Made by a program: the position numbers and the translations under genes. Below are positions 20,059 to 29,270 of a DNA stretch of 64,000 nt, piece after piece (within the stretch, counting starts at the first letter, position 1; each line of letters opens with the position of its first letter). A model generated the notes under the pieces. The model saw only the letters and a list, made by a program, of their open reading frames with translations. It had not been told where the DNA came from and did no database searches. The DNA comes from Mesobacterium pallidum (GTDB lineage Bacteria; Pseudomonadota; Alphaproteobacteria; Rhodobacterales; Rhodobacteraceae). Where the stretch lies: assembly GCF_019966535.1 (NCBI RefSeq), contig NZ_JAIMID010000006.1:1-64000 (forward strand). The letters are read 5' to 3'.

Positions 20059-21849
20059 ATGCCGCTCGACCTCCGCCCGCTGGTTCTGGCCATCGGTCTC
20101 GCCAGCCCCGCACTGGCCCAGCAGACCGCCGATGCCGTAGCCCCCGAAGAGGCCACCGCCCCCGCCACACTTGCCGGCCTGTCGCCCGCCGCGCAGGCCG
20201 CCTGGGACACCAAGGCCGCCGGCCAGCCAACCCAAGCGCAGGACTGGATGGTCGCCGCCGCGAACCCGCTGGCGGTCGAAACCGGCGCCCGCGTGCTGCG
20301 CGAAGGCGGGACCGCCGCCGATGCCATGGTCGCCGTGCAGGCCGTTCTGGGGCTGGTGGAGCCGCAAAGTTCCGGCCTTGGCGGCGGCGCCTTCCTTGTT
20401 TGGTACGATGCCGCAAGCGGAGAGGTCACCACGCTCGACGGCCGCGAGACCGCGCCGCTGGCCGCCACGCCGCGCCTCTTCCAGGACGAGACCGGCGAGC
20501 CGCTGGGCTTTTTCGACGCCGTGGTGGGCGGCCGTTCGGTCGGCACACCCGGCACCCCCGCGCTGATGGAGGAAGCGCACCGCCGCTGGGGCACAGCCAA
20601 CTGGCCGGGTCTCTTCACCGAGGCGATTGCCCTGGCCGAGGACGGGTTCACTGTCTCGCCCCGCCTGGCCGAGCTGGTCGCGGGCGATGCCGACCGGCTG
20701 GGCCGCTTCCCGGCCACGACCGACTACTTCTACCCCGGCGGCACGGCCATCGCGGCCGGCGACATCCTGACCAACATCGCCTATGCCGACACGCTGCGCC
20801 AGATCGCGGCGGGCGGCGCGCGGGCCTTCTACGAGGGGCCGATTGCCGAGGACATCGTCACCGCCGTCCGCACTGCCGCAGGCAACCCCGGCGTGCTTTC
20901 GACGACCGACCTTGCCCTTTACGAGGTCAAGGAACGCCCGGCCGTCTGCGTGGGGTACCGCGTGCACGAGGTTTGCGGCATGGGCCCACCCTCTTCGGGC
21001 GCGCTGACGGTCGGACAGATCCTCGGAATGCTGGGCAGCTACGACCTTGCAGCGCTGGGTGCCGAGGCGCCCGAGGCCTGGCGTCTGATCGGCGATGCCT
21101 CGCGGATCGCCTTCGCCGACCGGGGCCGCTACATGGCCGACAGCGATTTCGTGCCCGTCCCGACCGAAGGGCTGGTGGCCCCCGCCTACCTTTCGGACCG
21201 CGCGCAGCTGCTGTCTGGCGACGACGCCCTGCCCGAGGTCGCCCCCGGCACGCCGGAATGGGATCACGCGCTGCTCTGGGCCGACGACCAGGCACTCGAG
21301 CTGCCCTCGACCTCGCATATCTCGATCGTGGACAGCGCCGGCAATGCCCTGTCGATGACCACGACGATCGAGAACGCCTTCGGCTCGCGCCTCATGGCGC
21401 GCGGGTTCCTCTTGAACAACGAGCTGACGGATTTCTCTTTCCGGTCCCATTCGGACGGGGTGCCCATCGCCAACCGGGTCGAGCCGGGCAAGCGGCCGCG
21501 CTCCTCCATGGCGCCGAGCATCGTGCTGACCGATGGCGCGCCGTCGCTGGTGATCGGCAGCCCGGGCGGCAGCCGGATCATCGGCTACGTGGCGCAGGCC
21601 ATCATCGCCTGGGCCGACTGGGGGATGGACGTGCAGCAGGCCGTAGCCCTGCCCCATGGCGTCAACCGCTTCGGCACCTTCGACCTAGAGGCCGGCACCC
21701 CGGCCGAGGCGCTGCAAGCCCCGCTCGAGGCCATGGGCTTCGAGGTGAGCATCCGCGAGCTGAACTCGGGCCTTCATGCCATCGCGGTCGGAGACGTCCT
21801 GCAAGGCGGCGCCGATCCGCGCCGTGAGGGGATCGCGATGGGGGAATGA
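20059..21849 (+). CDS. ggt: gamma-glutamyltransferase (periplasmic)
   Basis: A 596-residue Ntn-hydrolase that cleaves glutathione and other gamma-glutamyl compounds. A signal peptide (cleavage near S-P-A-L-A-Q) sends it to the periplasm. The proenzyme should self-cleave before Thr418 in S-T-S-H-I-S-I-V-D, giving large and small subunits; Thr418 is then the nucleophile. G-S-P-G-G-S-R-I near residue 500 and R-P-R-S-S-M-A-P-S near 480 are family landmarks. AAAGGA precedes the ATG. It is monocistronic and convergent with a GNAT gene. Confidence 0.95.
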   Translation: MPLDLRPLVLAIGLASPALAQQTADAVAPEEATAPATLAGLSPAAQAAWDTKAAGQPTQAQDWMVAAANPLAVETGARVLREGGTAADAMVAVQAVLGLVEPQSSGLGGGAFLVWYDAASGEVTTLDGRETAPLAATPRLFQDETGEPLGFFDAVVGGRSVGTPGTPALMEEAHRRWGTANWPGLFTEAIALAEDGFTVSPRLAELVAGDADRLGRFPATTDYFYPGGTAIAAGDILTNIAYADTLRQIAAGGARAFYEGPIAEDIVTAVRTAAGNPGVLSTTDLALYEVKERPAVCVGYRVHEVCGMGPPSSGALTVGQILGMLGSYDLAALGAEAPEAWRLIGDASRIAFADRGRYMADSDFVPVPTEGLVAPAYLSDRAQLLSGDDALPEVAPGTPEWDHALLWADDQALELPSTSHISIVDSAGNALSMTTTIENAFGSRLMARGFLLNNELTDFSFRSHSDGVPIANRVEPGKRPRSSMAPSIVLTDGAPSLVIGSPGGSRIIGYVAQAIIAWADWGMDVQQAVALPHGVNRFGTFDLEAGTPAEALQAPLEAMGFEVSIRELNSGLHAIAVGDVLQGGADPRREGIAMGE

Positions 21850-21869
21850 CCCGGTCCGGGGCGCGTCCC

Positions 21870-22292
21870 CTATTCCCATGAATAGATGACGATGCCCCGC
21901 GTGATCCGCGCGCCCAGCCCGGCATAAAGCGCCCGGGCCGAGGCGTTGTCTTCCTCGGTCGCGACCCAGGTGCCGGCAGCGCCCAGATCCGCGCCTTCCT
22001 CCATGAGAAGGCGGCTCACCGCCTGGCCCAGCTTCTTGCCGCGGAAATCCTCGTGGCAGCCGACCTCGTTGATGAACAGCGACGGCAGCTTGTCCGGGTG
22101 GCGGATGATCGTGCCACTGGCAAAGGCGACGATTTCCTCGTCGACCCGGGCGACGGCCAGCAGGTTGTCGGGGTTGGCGAGGTAGGCGGCCAGCTCTTCG
22201 GCCAGGATGTCGTAGTCGAAGGTGCCCGGGCGCACCCGCGCCAGCATCAGGGCCTTGTCGGGCCCGATCAACAGCACCTCAGCCTCGTCCAT
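21870..22292 (-). CDS. GNAT-family N-acetyltransferase
   Basis: 140 residues. The acetyl-CoA site is around residues 80-95 (V-G-C-H-E-D-F-R-G-K-K-L-G-Q-A, a variant R/Q-x-x-G-x-G/A loop), preceded by the beta-4 strand I-N-E-V. The later N-A-S-A-R-A-L-Y-A-G-L-G-A motif is classical. Substrate unknown; AAC(3)/RimI-like acetylation of an amine is possible. ATG at 22292 chosen over an upstream start because the domain begins immediately. Divergent from the enolase-like gene. Confidence 0.88.
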   Translation of the reverse strand: MDEAEVLLIGPDKALMLARVRPGTFDYDILAEELAAYLANPDNLLAVARVDEEIVAFASGTIIRHPDKLPSLFINEVGCHEDFRGKKLGQAVSRLLMEEGADLGAAGTWVATEEDNASARALYAGLGARITRGIVIYSWE

Positions 22293-22395
22293 TCCCGACT
22301 CCCCGCTTGCCACGACGGCCCACTTGGGCAACCCTGCCCGAAACCTTGAAATCCATCTTCCACAACCCGGCACACAGAACAACCCTGCGTCATTC

Positions 22396-23628
22396 ATGAA
22401 ACTGCAAGACCTTGACATCCTAGTCACAGCACCGCCGGCCCCGGGATGGGGCGGGCGCTACTGGATCCTCGTCAAGCTGACGACCGCCTGCGGCGTGACC
22501 GGCTGGGGCGAATGCTATGCCGCAAGCGTCGGGCCAGAGGCGATGCGCGCCGTGATCGGGGATGTCTTTGCCCGCCACATGGCGGGAGAGGACCCGGCGA
22601 ACATCGAGCTGATGTTCCGTCGCGCCTATTCCGCGGGCTTCACCCAGCGCCCTGATCTCACCGTCATGGGCGCCTTTTCCGGGCTGGAAATCGCCTGCTG
22701 GGACATACTGGGCAAGGCGCTGGACCGGCCGGTCCATGCGTTGCTGGGCGGGCGGACGAACGACCGCATCCGCGCCTATACCTACCTCTACCCCGACGCG
22801 CGGCATGACTTGCCCGCATTCTGGGGCGATGCCGATGCCGGCGCGCAGGTGGCCGCGGACCTCGCGGATGCCGGCTGGACCGCCGTCAAGGTCGACCCGG
22901 CCGGGCCCTACACGATCCGGGGCGGGCACATGCCCTCGCTCGACGATATCGCCACATCGGTGAAATTCTGTGCAAAGATCCGCGAGGCGGTGGGCACGCG
23001 GGCCGACATCCTCTTCGGCACCCACGGCCAGTTCAGCACGGCCGGCGCGTTGCGTCTCGCCAAGGCGATCGAGCCCTACGACCCGCTCTGGTACGAGGAA
23101 CCCGTGCCGCCGGACAACGTCGCCGCCATGGCGCGGGTGGCCGGCAGCACCTCGATCCCCATTGCCACCGGCGAGCGGCTGACCACCAAGGCCGAGTTCG
23201 CCCCGATCCTGCGCACCGGGGCCGCCGCGATCCTGCAACCGGCGCTTGGCCGCGTCGGCGGGCTGAACGAGGCGCGCAAGATCGCCGCCATGGCCGAGGT
23301 CTACAACGCGCAACTCGCCCCGCACCTTTATGCCGGGCCGGTGGAATGGGCGGCCAACCTGCACCTCGCCACCGCGATCCCCAACATCCTGATGGCCGAG
23401 ACGATCCAGACGCCCTTTCACGACGCGCTCATCCACGGCACGATCCGGGTGGAACGCGGGTTCATCACGCTGTCGGATGCGCCGGGCCTTGGCATCGAGG
23501 TGGACGAAGGCCTCGCCCGCGCGCATCCCTATACCGGCGACCGGCTGCACCTCGAGATGCAGGAGGCGCCCTGCGACTACACGGCGCCCAATCTCTTCGG
23601 CGGCGGCGCCCCGCCCGAGCGGACTTGA
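22396..23628 (+). CDS. mandelate racemase/muconate lactonizing-type enolase
   Basis: A 410-residue enolase-superfamily enzyme that abstracts a proton next to a carboxylate, usually a sugar-acid dehydratase or cycloisomerase. The capping domain fills the first ~120 residues. In the barrel, W-Y-E-E-P and A-T-G-E-R supply two metal ligands and A-P-H-L-Y a catalytic-type His. At the first ligand position the sequence reads L-F-G-T-H-G-Q instead of the common D-x-N/H, a variant I associate with a subgroup of MR proteins. The exact sugar acid is unknown. It precedes an ArsR-type regulator by 49 bases, possibly in one transcript. Confidence 0.85.
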   Translation: MKLQDLDILVTAPPAPGWGGRYWILVKLTTACGVTGWGECYAASVGPEAMRAVIGDVFARHMAGEDPANIELMFRRAYSAGFTQRPDLTVMGAFSGLEIACWDILGKALDRPVHALLGGRTNDRIRAYTYLYPDARHDLPAFWGDADAGAQVAADLADAGWTAVKVDPAGPYTIRGGHMPSLDDIATSVKFCAKIREAVGTRADILFGTHGQFSTAGALRLAKAIEPYDPLWYEEPVPPDNVAAMARVAGSTSIPIATGERLTTKAEFAPILRTGAAAILQPALGRVGGLNEARKIAAMAEVYNAQLAPHLYAGPVEWAANLHLATAIPNILMAETIQTPFHDALIHGTIRVERGFITLSDAPGLGIEVDEGLARAHPYTGDRLHLEMQEAPCDYTAPNLFGGGAPPERT

Positions 23629-23677
23629 CCCCGCGCGCCCAAGGCCCCATTTTAAGGGCAATCCAGCGAAAAAGCAT

Positions 23678-24040
23678 GTGATCCCCGTGACCATCGAACC
23701 CCAGATCGACACCGACGACTTCCCGTCCCCGCCCCCGTCCGAGATGGCCGGCAGCGCCGCCATGGCCGCCGCCTACCTCAAGACGCTGGCGCATGAGGGG
23801 CGGCTGATGATCCTGTGCCACCTGGGCCAAGGCGAGAAATCGGTGGGCGAGTTGGAAGAAGCGCTGGGCATCCGCCAGGCCGCCGTCAGCCAGATGCTGG
23901 CCCGCCTGCGCGAAGAGGGCCTGGTGCAGACCCGCCGCGACGGCAAGGCGATCTACTACTCGCTGGCCGACCAGAACACCCAGCGGGTGATCGGGCTGCT
24001 CTACGAGCTCTTCTGCTCAAAGGGGCCGGTGGCCTGTTGA
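23678..24040 (+). CDS. ArsR-family regulator with SqrR/BigR-type cysteines
   Basis: A winged-helix regulator of 120 residues from GTG 23678, or 98 from ATG 23744. Counted from the ATG, the wHTH spans about 30-75 (S-V-G-E-L-E, A-A-V-S-Q-M-L-A-R-L, G-K-A-I-Y-Y-S-L). Cys25 in M-I-L-C-H-L and Cys91 in Y-E-L-F-C are 66 residues apart, the same spacing as the reactive pair Cys41/Cys107 of the persulfide sensor SqrR and Cys42/Cys108 of BigR. This predicts control by a disulfide or polysulfide bridge. No sulfide-quinone reductase or rhodanese gene is adjacent, so its regulon lies elsewhere. A third cysteine is the last residue. Confidence 0.85.
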   Translation: MIPVTIEPQIDTDDFPSPPPSEMAGSAAMAAAYLKTLAHEGRLMILCHLGQGEKSVGELEEALGIRQAAVSQMLARLREEGLVQTRRDGKAIYYSLADQNTQRVIGLLYELFCSKGPVAC

Positions 24041-24044
24041 GCGT

Positions 24045-24067
24045 GGTGGGGTGAAACCCCACCCTAC
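24045..24067. repeat. REP palindrome, copy 1
   Basis: GGTGGGGT-GAA-ACCCCACC followed by CTAC, in the inverse orientation relative to copies 3, 5 and 6. It begins 4 bases after the ArsR stop codon. Shares the 23-nt consensus of the RAYT-linked REP family at 28.6-29.3 kb. Confidence 0.85.
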
Positions 24068-24548
24068 GGATCGTGGATGGGTGTACGAGGCGGGGCTGGG
24101 CCCTGCCTTTATTGTTTGAAAAAGAAATTATGGCCATCGAAACAGTTCAGCCCTGGCAATAAGGGCAGTCCCCGGCGGCGGGCGTGGGAGAAGCCCCCGC
24201 CGTCGCGCCAAAGACGCGCCGTCAGTATTTCGAAGCGCGCCTTTGGCGCGACGGGGCGGTCGGGGGCTGCCCGGCGTTCCGCCGGGCGAAACATCTGTGA
24301 TGTGCCGTTACAATGTCCAGCCCTCCCCCCGCGCAAGCCGGGCCGGCGGCTGCCCGGGGGATGCCGCTGCTCCGGTCGAGCGGGGCACTTTATCCCGGTC
24401 AAATCCGCGTGACCTACGAAGGAAGCGCAAGCCTCGACAAAGCGGCAGCCCGTGGGGCCGGGCAGCCGCTGGCCCGGCGCCCTTCGGGCTTGATTCCGGG
24501 CTGGGGGCAAGTGCCAAGCTGCGTCCGGCAAAATTCGGAAGTTTTTTT
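24068..24548. repeat. structured intergenic region with a long imperfect stem
   Basis: A 480-bp non-coding stretch. AGCCCCC(GCC)GTCGCGCCAAAG at 24192-24213 pairs with CTTTGGCGCGACGGGG... at 24241-24268, a stem of 20+ bp around GTCAGTATTTCGAA, which resembles part of dispersed repeat B. A second hairpin, GCCCGGCG / CGCCGGGC, follows at about 24269-24290. Frames across it are short and not protein-like. Composition changes abruptly along the stretch, suggesting an accumulation of mobile repeats. Confidence 0.5.
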
Positions 24549-25931
24549 CTACGGTCCGGGATCAATGCAATAATCCGGTCCCATCGTTTCGCCATACAGC
24601 TCTTGGAACACATTCCTGTATTCTTGAAGGGTCTCTACTCTCTGTCTGGCCCCGACTTCGTCGCCTGAGACAGTCCAAACAGCCGTCGCGAGTGTTCCGA
24701 CTACTCCCCACGCGATGGCGGTTCCCGCCGCGACCTTCTTCCATTTCTGACCGCTCAAGTCAGTGACCTGCTTGTTGGCGGCATCCAACGCAGCAGTCAA
24801 TTCCTCGATCCGCTTGTTCAGTCGCCCGATCTCCTCACGCAACTGCTGCTCGATCTCGGGGCTTCGGTCGCCTTCTCGCAAGATGTCTGCGATCCGCCGC
24901 AAATGCAGCGGAACAGCTTCGAGTGGGACCAGCGTTTCGGGCGTTTCGTTGAGACCGGTCTCCGCGCGGAACGCCTCGAACCCTTGAGTGATCGAATATG
25001 CTACCGAGATCGCACCGGCCGATACCGCTCTTGGCGCCTCAAACAGATGCTGCACGGACGGAGGTTCAAATTCAGGCGCACGGTTTGCGTTCGCCGCTTG
25101 TTCCTTGCGCCATTCAGGCACGATCTTCTCGATCTCGGCGGCCACCGCCTCAGGCCCCTGCTCCCAGATCTTGGGGTCGATCAGGGCCACGCGCTCTTGC
25201 AGGTCCCAGGGGAGGGGTTTGCCCTCCACCATGCCGCGATACCAGCGGGCGAAGAAGGCGAAGGCGGGGTCGGTGTCGAGCAAAGTGTCGCCCACATGCT
25301 TGAGCCTGAGGCCCTCCGGCGTTCCGGCCTCATGCCACACCGGCAATGCGAAAAGGGTCTCGGGATCCAAGCCGGCATCTGAATAGATGGCGGAGGCGGC
25401 GGAGGCGGCGAAGCGGGCGAAGAAGGCGGCGGAAGCGGCGGAGGCGGCGGCGGCGGCGAAGCGGGCGGCGGAGGCGGAGGCGGCGGAGGCGGCAGCCGCG
25501 GCGAAGCGGGCGGCGGAGGCGGCGGAGGCGGCGGAGGCGGAGGCGGCGGAGGCGGAGGCGAAGCGGGCGGCGGAGGCAGAGGCGAAGGCGGCCGAGGCGG
25601 CGGAAGCGGCGGAGGCGGCGAAGCGGGCGGCGGAGGCGGCGGATTTGACTTCGGGGGTTGGTCGGACCGCCGCAACCGCCGCAGTCAGCAGCGCCCATCC
25701 TGTCAAGAGCGCAAGTATTCTGTGCGCCTTGCGCGCATCTTCGCCGGTCTTCCAGAATCGAATCCCGGTCACGTTCGGCCAGGCCCGCGACGCCGCTCGC
25801 GTCGCAATCGCCACGCAGACCTCCTGGCTTTGCTCTTTCAGCCAGGCCTCGAATGCCTCTTCACTCTCAAATTCCACCACGTCCCCCACACGCGCCCGCA
25901 CCGCGACCCTACCACCCCCCGCCCCCCGCAC
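24549..25931 (-). CDS. membrane protein with alanine-rich repeat, function unknown
   Basis: 460 residues from an ATG at 25931; a GTG about 14 codons further in (beginning G-D-V-V-E-F) may be the true start. Order: a ~50-residue N-terminal domain (S-E-E-A-F-E-A-W-L), a hydrophobic segment near 70-90, an ~85-residue Ala/Ser/Phe/Arg repeat (A-A-R-F-A-A-S-A-A type), a conserved-looking block with [13 protein letters not shown] and [11 protein letters not shown], a coiled coil near 360-400 and a second hydrophobic segment near 405-425. The C-terminal part is lower in G+C than the surroundings. No enzymatic motif. Divergent from lepA. Confidence 0.75.
   Translation of the reverse strand: MRGAGGGRVAVRARVGDVVEFESEEAFEAWLKEQSQEVCVAIATRAASRAWPNVTGIRFWKTGEDARKAHRILALLTGWALLTAAVAAVRPTPEVKSAASAARFAASAASAASAAFASASAARFASASAASASAASAASAARFAAAAASAASASAARFAAAAASAASAAFFARFAASAASAIYSDAGLDPETLFALPVWHEAGTPEGLRLKHVGDTLLDTDPAFAFFARWYRGMVEGKPLPWDLQERVALIDPKIWEQGPEAVAAEIEKIVPEWRKEQAANANRAPEFEPPSVQHLFEAPRAVSAGAISVAYSITQGFEAFRAETGLNETPETLVPLEAVPLHLRRIADILREGDRSPEIEQQLREEIGRLNKRIEELTAALDAANKQVTDLSGQKWKKVAAGTAIAWGVVGTLATAVWTVSGDEVGARQRVETLQEYRNVFQELYGETMGPDYCIDPGP
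25386..25646. repeat. GCG/GAG trinucleotide-based microsatellite inside the alanine-repeat gene
   Basis: About 260 bases made of GGCGGAGGCGG-type units on the plus strand, broken by GAAGCGGGC and AAGAAGG interruptions every 40-60 bases. Most units are multiples of three, so the minus-strand protein frame stays open and encodes Ala-Ser/Ala-Ala runs punctuated by Arg-Phe. All frames on the minus strand are open through much of it. Slippage would change repeat length in frame. Confidence 0.85.
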
Positions 25932-25975
25932 AAGCCACCTTGACCGGCACCAGTTTCAGCCTCATATGCCGTGCC

Positions 25976-27778
<1,803 letters not shown>

Positions 27779-27876
27779 GGCGGCTACAGTCTAGTTTTGC
27801 ATGAGTTTTTGGTGCTATACTCCGCATGGTAGTAGCGCGCCAGCAGAACTCAAACTCTTTGCATTGAGGCCAAATA

Positions 27877-28596
27877 ATGGATGACCTCGAAAAGATCGAA
27901 CTATATCGAAAGAAGTTGGGGTTTCCGGAAGCCTCTGACAAGGACCGCCGCGAACGTGCTTTCGACCTAGCTCATCAATTGCGACAGTTTGAAATTGAAT
28001 TAACCTGGAAGAGATCGACTTACTTCTGGGGTCTTCAGATCGCAGCTTTCGTTGCCTATGCAACCATATTTCGTTCTGTCGATTTTGCCGAACCACCAAT
28101 CACCAGAGGCGCAGAGGTGCTGCAGTCGAAGTCGACTTTTGGCGCATTTCTACTACTAATAACTTCTCTTTTTGGGTTGGCATCCTCGGTAATTCTATCG
28201 AAAAGCATTAAATCCTCGAAGCAATGGCAATACAACTGGGAGAAGCACATTGACTTCTTGGAGCATGAATTTTCAGGTGACTTGTATAAGACTGTGTACA
28301 GGAGGGAAAAAGACTTTGAGGTCAGTTTGACCGGTCTCAATTTGGCTTCCTCTTCTGTCGCCGCTTTGACGTGGTGTGCGATCCTGATATTATCAATTTG
28401 TGTGCTACATGCAGTACGCGCCCCATTTTCCAGTGTGGACTTAGTCGCTGGTCTGCTAATATTTTTTGTAATCGCGATTATCTTTGATCGCCTCTCTTCG
28501 AGCACAGAAAGTCGGCTCTCTGAGATATCGCAACCTTTGGACATACTCGAAAGCGAAGCTGATTTCACGAAAAGAAGACTTGATCCAATGAAATGA
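27877..28596 (+). CDS. RipA-like four-helix membrane protein, low GC
   Basis: 239 residues with four predicted spans in two hairpins (about 48-66, 88-108, 158-176 and 182-200). The stretch E-I-E-L-T-W-K-R-S-T-Y-F-W before the first span and K-Q-W-Q-Y-N-W-E-K-H-I-D between the hairpins match the pattern I know from RipA-type octameric membrane proteins. The gene is far poorer in G+C (roughly mid-40s percent) than lepA or the sulfotransferase gene, so it was probably acquired. It sits beside the RAYT transposase and its repeats. Function is unknown; a role in accessory defence or stress is only a guess. Confidence 0.7.
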   Translation: MDDLEKIELYRKKLGFPEASDKDRRERAFDLAHQLRQFEIELTWKRSTYFWGLQIAAFVAYATIFRSVDFAEPPITRGAEVLQSKSTFGAFLLLITSLFGLASSVILSKSIKSSKQWQYNWEKHIDFLEHEFSGDLYKTVYRREKDFEVSLTGLNLASSSVAALTWCAILILSICVLHAVRAPFSSVDLVAGLLIFFVIAIIFDRLSSSTESRLSEISQPLDILESEADFTKRRLDPMK

Positions 28597-28634
28597 TCAT
28601 GTGTGGCTGATCACGCAACAACGACCAACCGCAT

Positions 28635-28646
28635 ACCCCACCCTAC
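28635..28646. repeat. REP half copy at the RAYT stop
   Basis: ACCCCACCCTAC on the plus strand. The RAYT stop codon (TAG on the minus strand, 28645-28643) is formed by the GTAGGG end of this half repeat. It marks the downstream edge of the transposase unit. Confidence 0.75.
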
Positions 28647-29188
28647 ATCGTCATATCCATGTCGGCGCGGAAACGCGGATCGCGGTGAATCGACGAAAAC
28701 GGCCACTCCTCCGCCCGCGCGACCAGCCCATGTTTCACAGGGTTCAGCCAGCAATACCGCAGATGCGCCGCGTGGTCGGCCTCGTCACGGATGTGGTGCT
28801 CCCAGAACCGCCGCTGCCACAGCCCGACCTCACCCTTCCGGACCTTCGACCGACTCCGTAGGGTGGGGTTCCACCCCACCGTCCCGTCCTCGCCACAGGT
28901 GGGGTCAAACCCCACCCTACCCCGGACCGTCCGGGTGAATCGCGCCTTGATCGCGCCCCAGCGCCGGCCATAGTCCCGATCCCCCACAGGCAGCCGCCAG
29001 ATGCAATGCAGGTGGTCGGGCAGCACGACCCAGGCGTCGATCTCGAAGGGCCGTTCCTCTCGCGTCTGCCGCACCGCGTTGCGCAACGCGTCGATCTCAT
29101 CGACCAGCAGCGCGCTGCGCCGATCCTGCAGGGCAACCGTGAAAAAGATCGTCGCCCCGGTCACCCGGGGCCGAAGATAACGTGACAT
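28643..29188 (-). CDS. REP-associated tyrosine transposase (RAYT), with internal REP pair
   Basis: A 181-residue Y1 (IS200/IS605-like) transposase. The HUH metal motif is H-L-H (His59, His61) in P-D-H-L-H-C-I-W, and the catalytic Tyr is Tyr145 in L-R-Y-C-W-L-N-P-V-K-H-G-L. W-Q-R-R-F-W-E-H at 124-131 is typical of the RAYT family. Residues ~90-110 (V-G-F-D-P-T ... V-G-W-N-P-T-L) are not found in ordinary relatives as I know them: they are the translation of two inverted REP copies at 28858-28920, a 63-bp block inserted in frame. Both catalytic motifs flank it intact. REP copies also lie 42 bases upstream of the start and at the stop codon. Confidence 0.92.
   Translation of the reverse strand: MSRYLRPRVTGATIFFTVALQDRRSALLVDEIDALRNAVRQTREERPFEIDAWVVLPDHLHCIWRLPVGDRDYGRRWGAIKARFTRTVRGRVGFDPTCGEDGTVGWNPTLRSRSKVRKGEVGLWQRRFWEHHIRDEADHAAHLRYCWLNPVKHGLVARAEEWPFSSIHRDPRFRADMDMTM
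28858..28880. repeat. REP palindrome, copy 3 (inside RAYT)
   Basis: GTAGGGTGGGGT-TCC-ACCCCACC-type, 23 nt. It lies within the RAYT coding sequence and forms an inverted pair with the copy at 28898-28920. Confidence 0.9.
28898..28920. repeat. REP palindrome, copy 4 (inside RAYT)
   Basis: GGTGGGGT-CAA-ACCCCACC followed by CTAC, inverted relative to copy 3, with 17 bases between the two. Together they make a BIME-like doublet of 63 bp, exactly 21 codons of the RAYT frame. Confidence 0.9.
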
Positions 29189-29230
29189 GGGCGCAAGGCT
29201 GGCGGCCCATGGTTAACATCTCGTCAACGG

Positions 29231-29253
29231 GTAGGGTGGGGTTTCACCCCACC
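29231..29253. repeat. REP palindrome, copy 5
   Basis: GTAGGGTGGGGT-TTC-ACCCCACC-type. It sits 42 bases upstream of the RAYT start codon, between RAYT and the stop of the sulfotransferase-like gene, and so could be the substrate REP of the RAYT unit or part of its leader. Confidence 0.9.
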
Positions 29254-29270
29254 GCCCGCTTGGCCCCCTC

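Noticed and set aside
24077-24573. Plus- and minus-strand frames of about 100 codons in the ArsR-downstream gap
   Set aside because: No ribosome-binding sites, Arg/Pro/Gly-rich composition, and overlap with hairpin repeats.
25346-25675. Arg-rich, Pro-rich or Gly-rich frames across the microsatellite
   Set aside because: They arise because the repeat lacks stops in every frame; only the minus-strand alanine frame continues into protein-like sequence on both sides.
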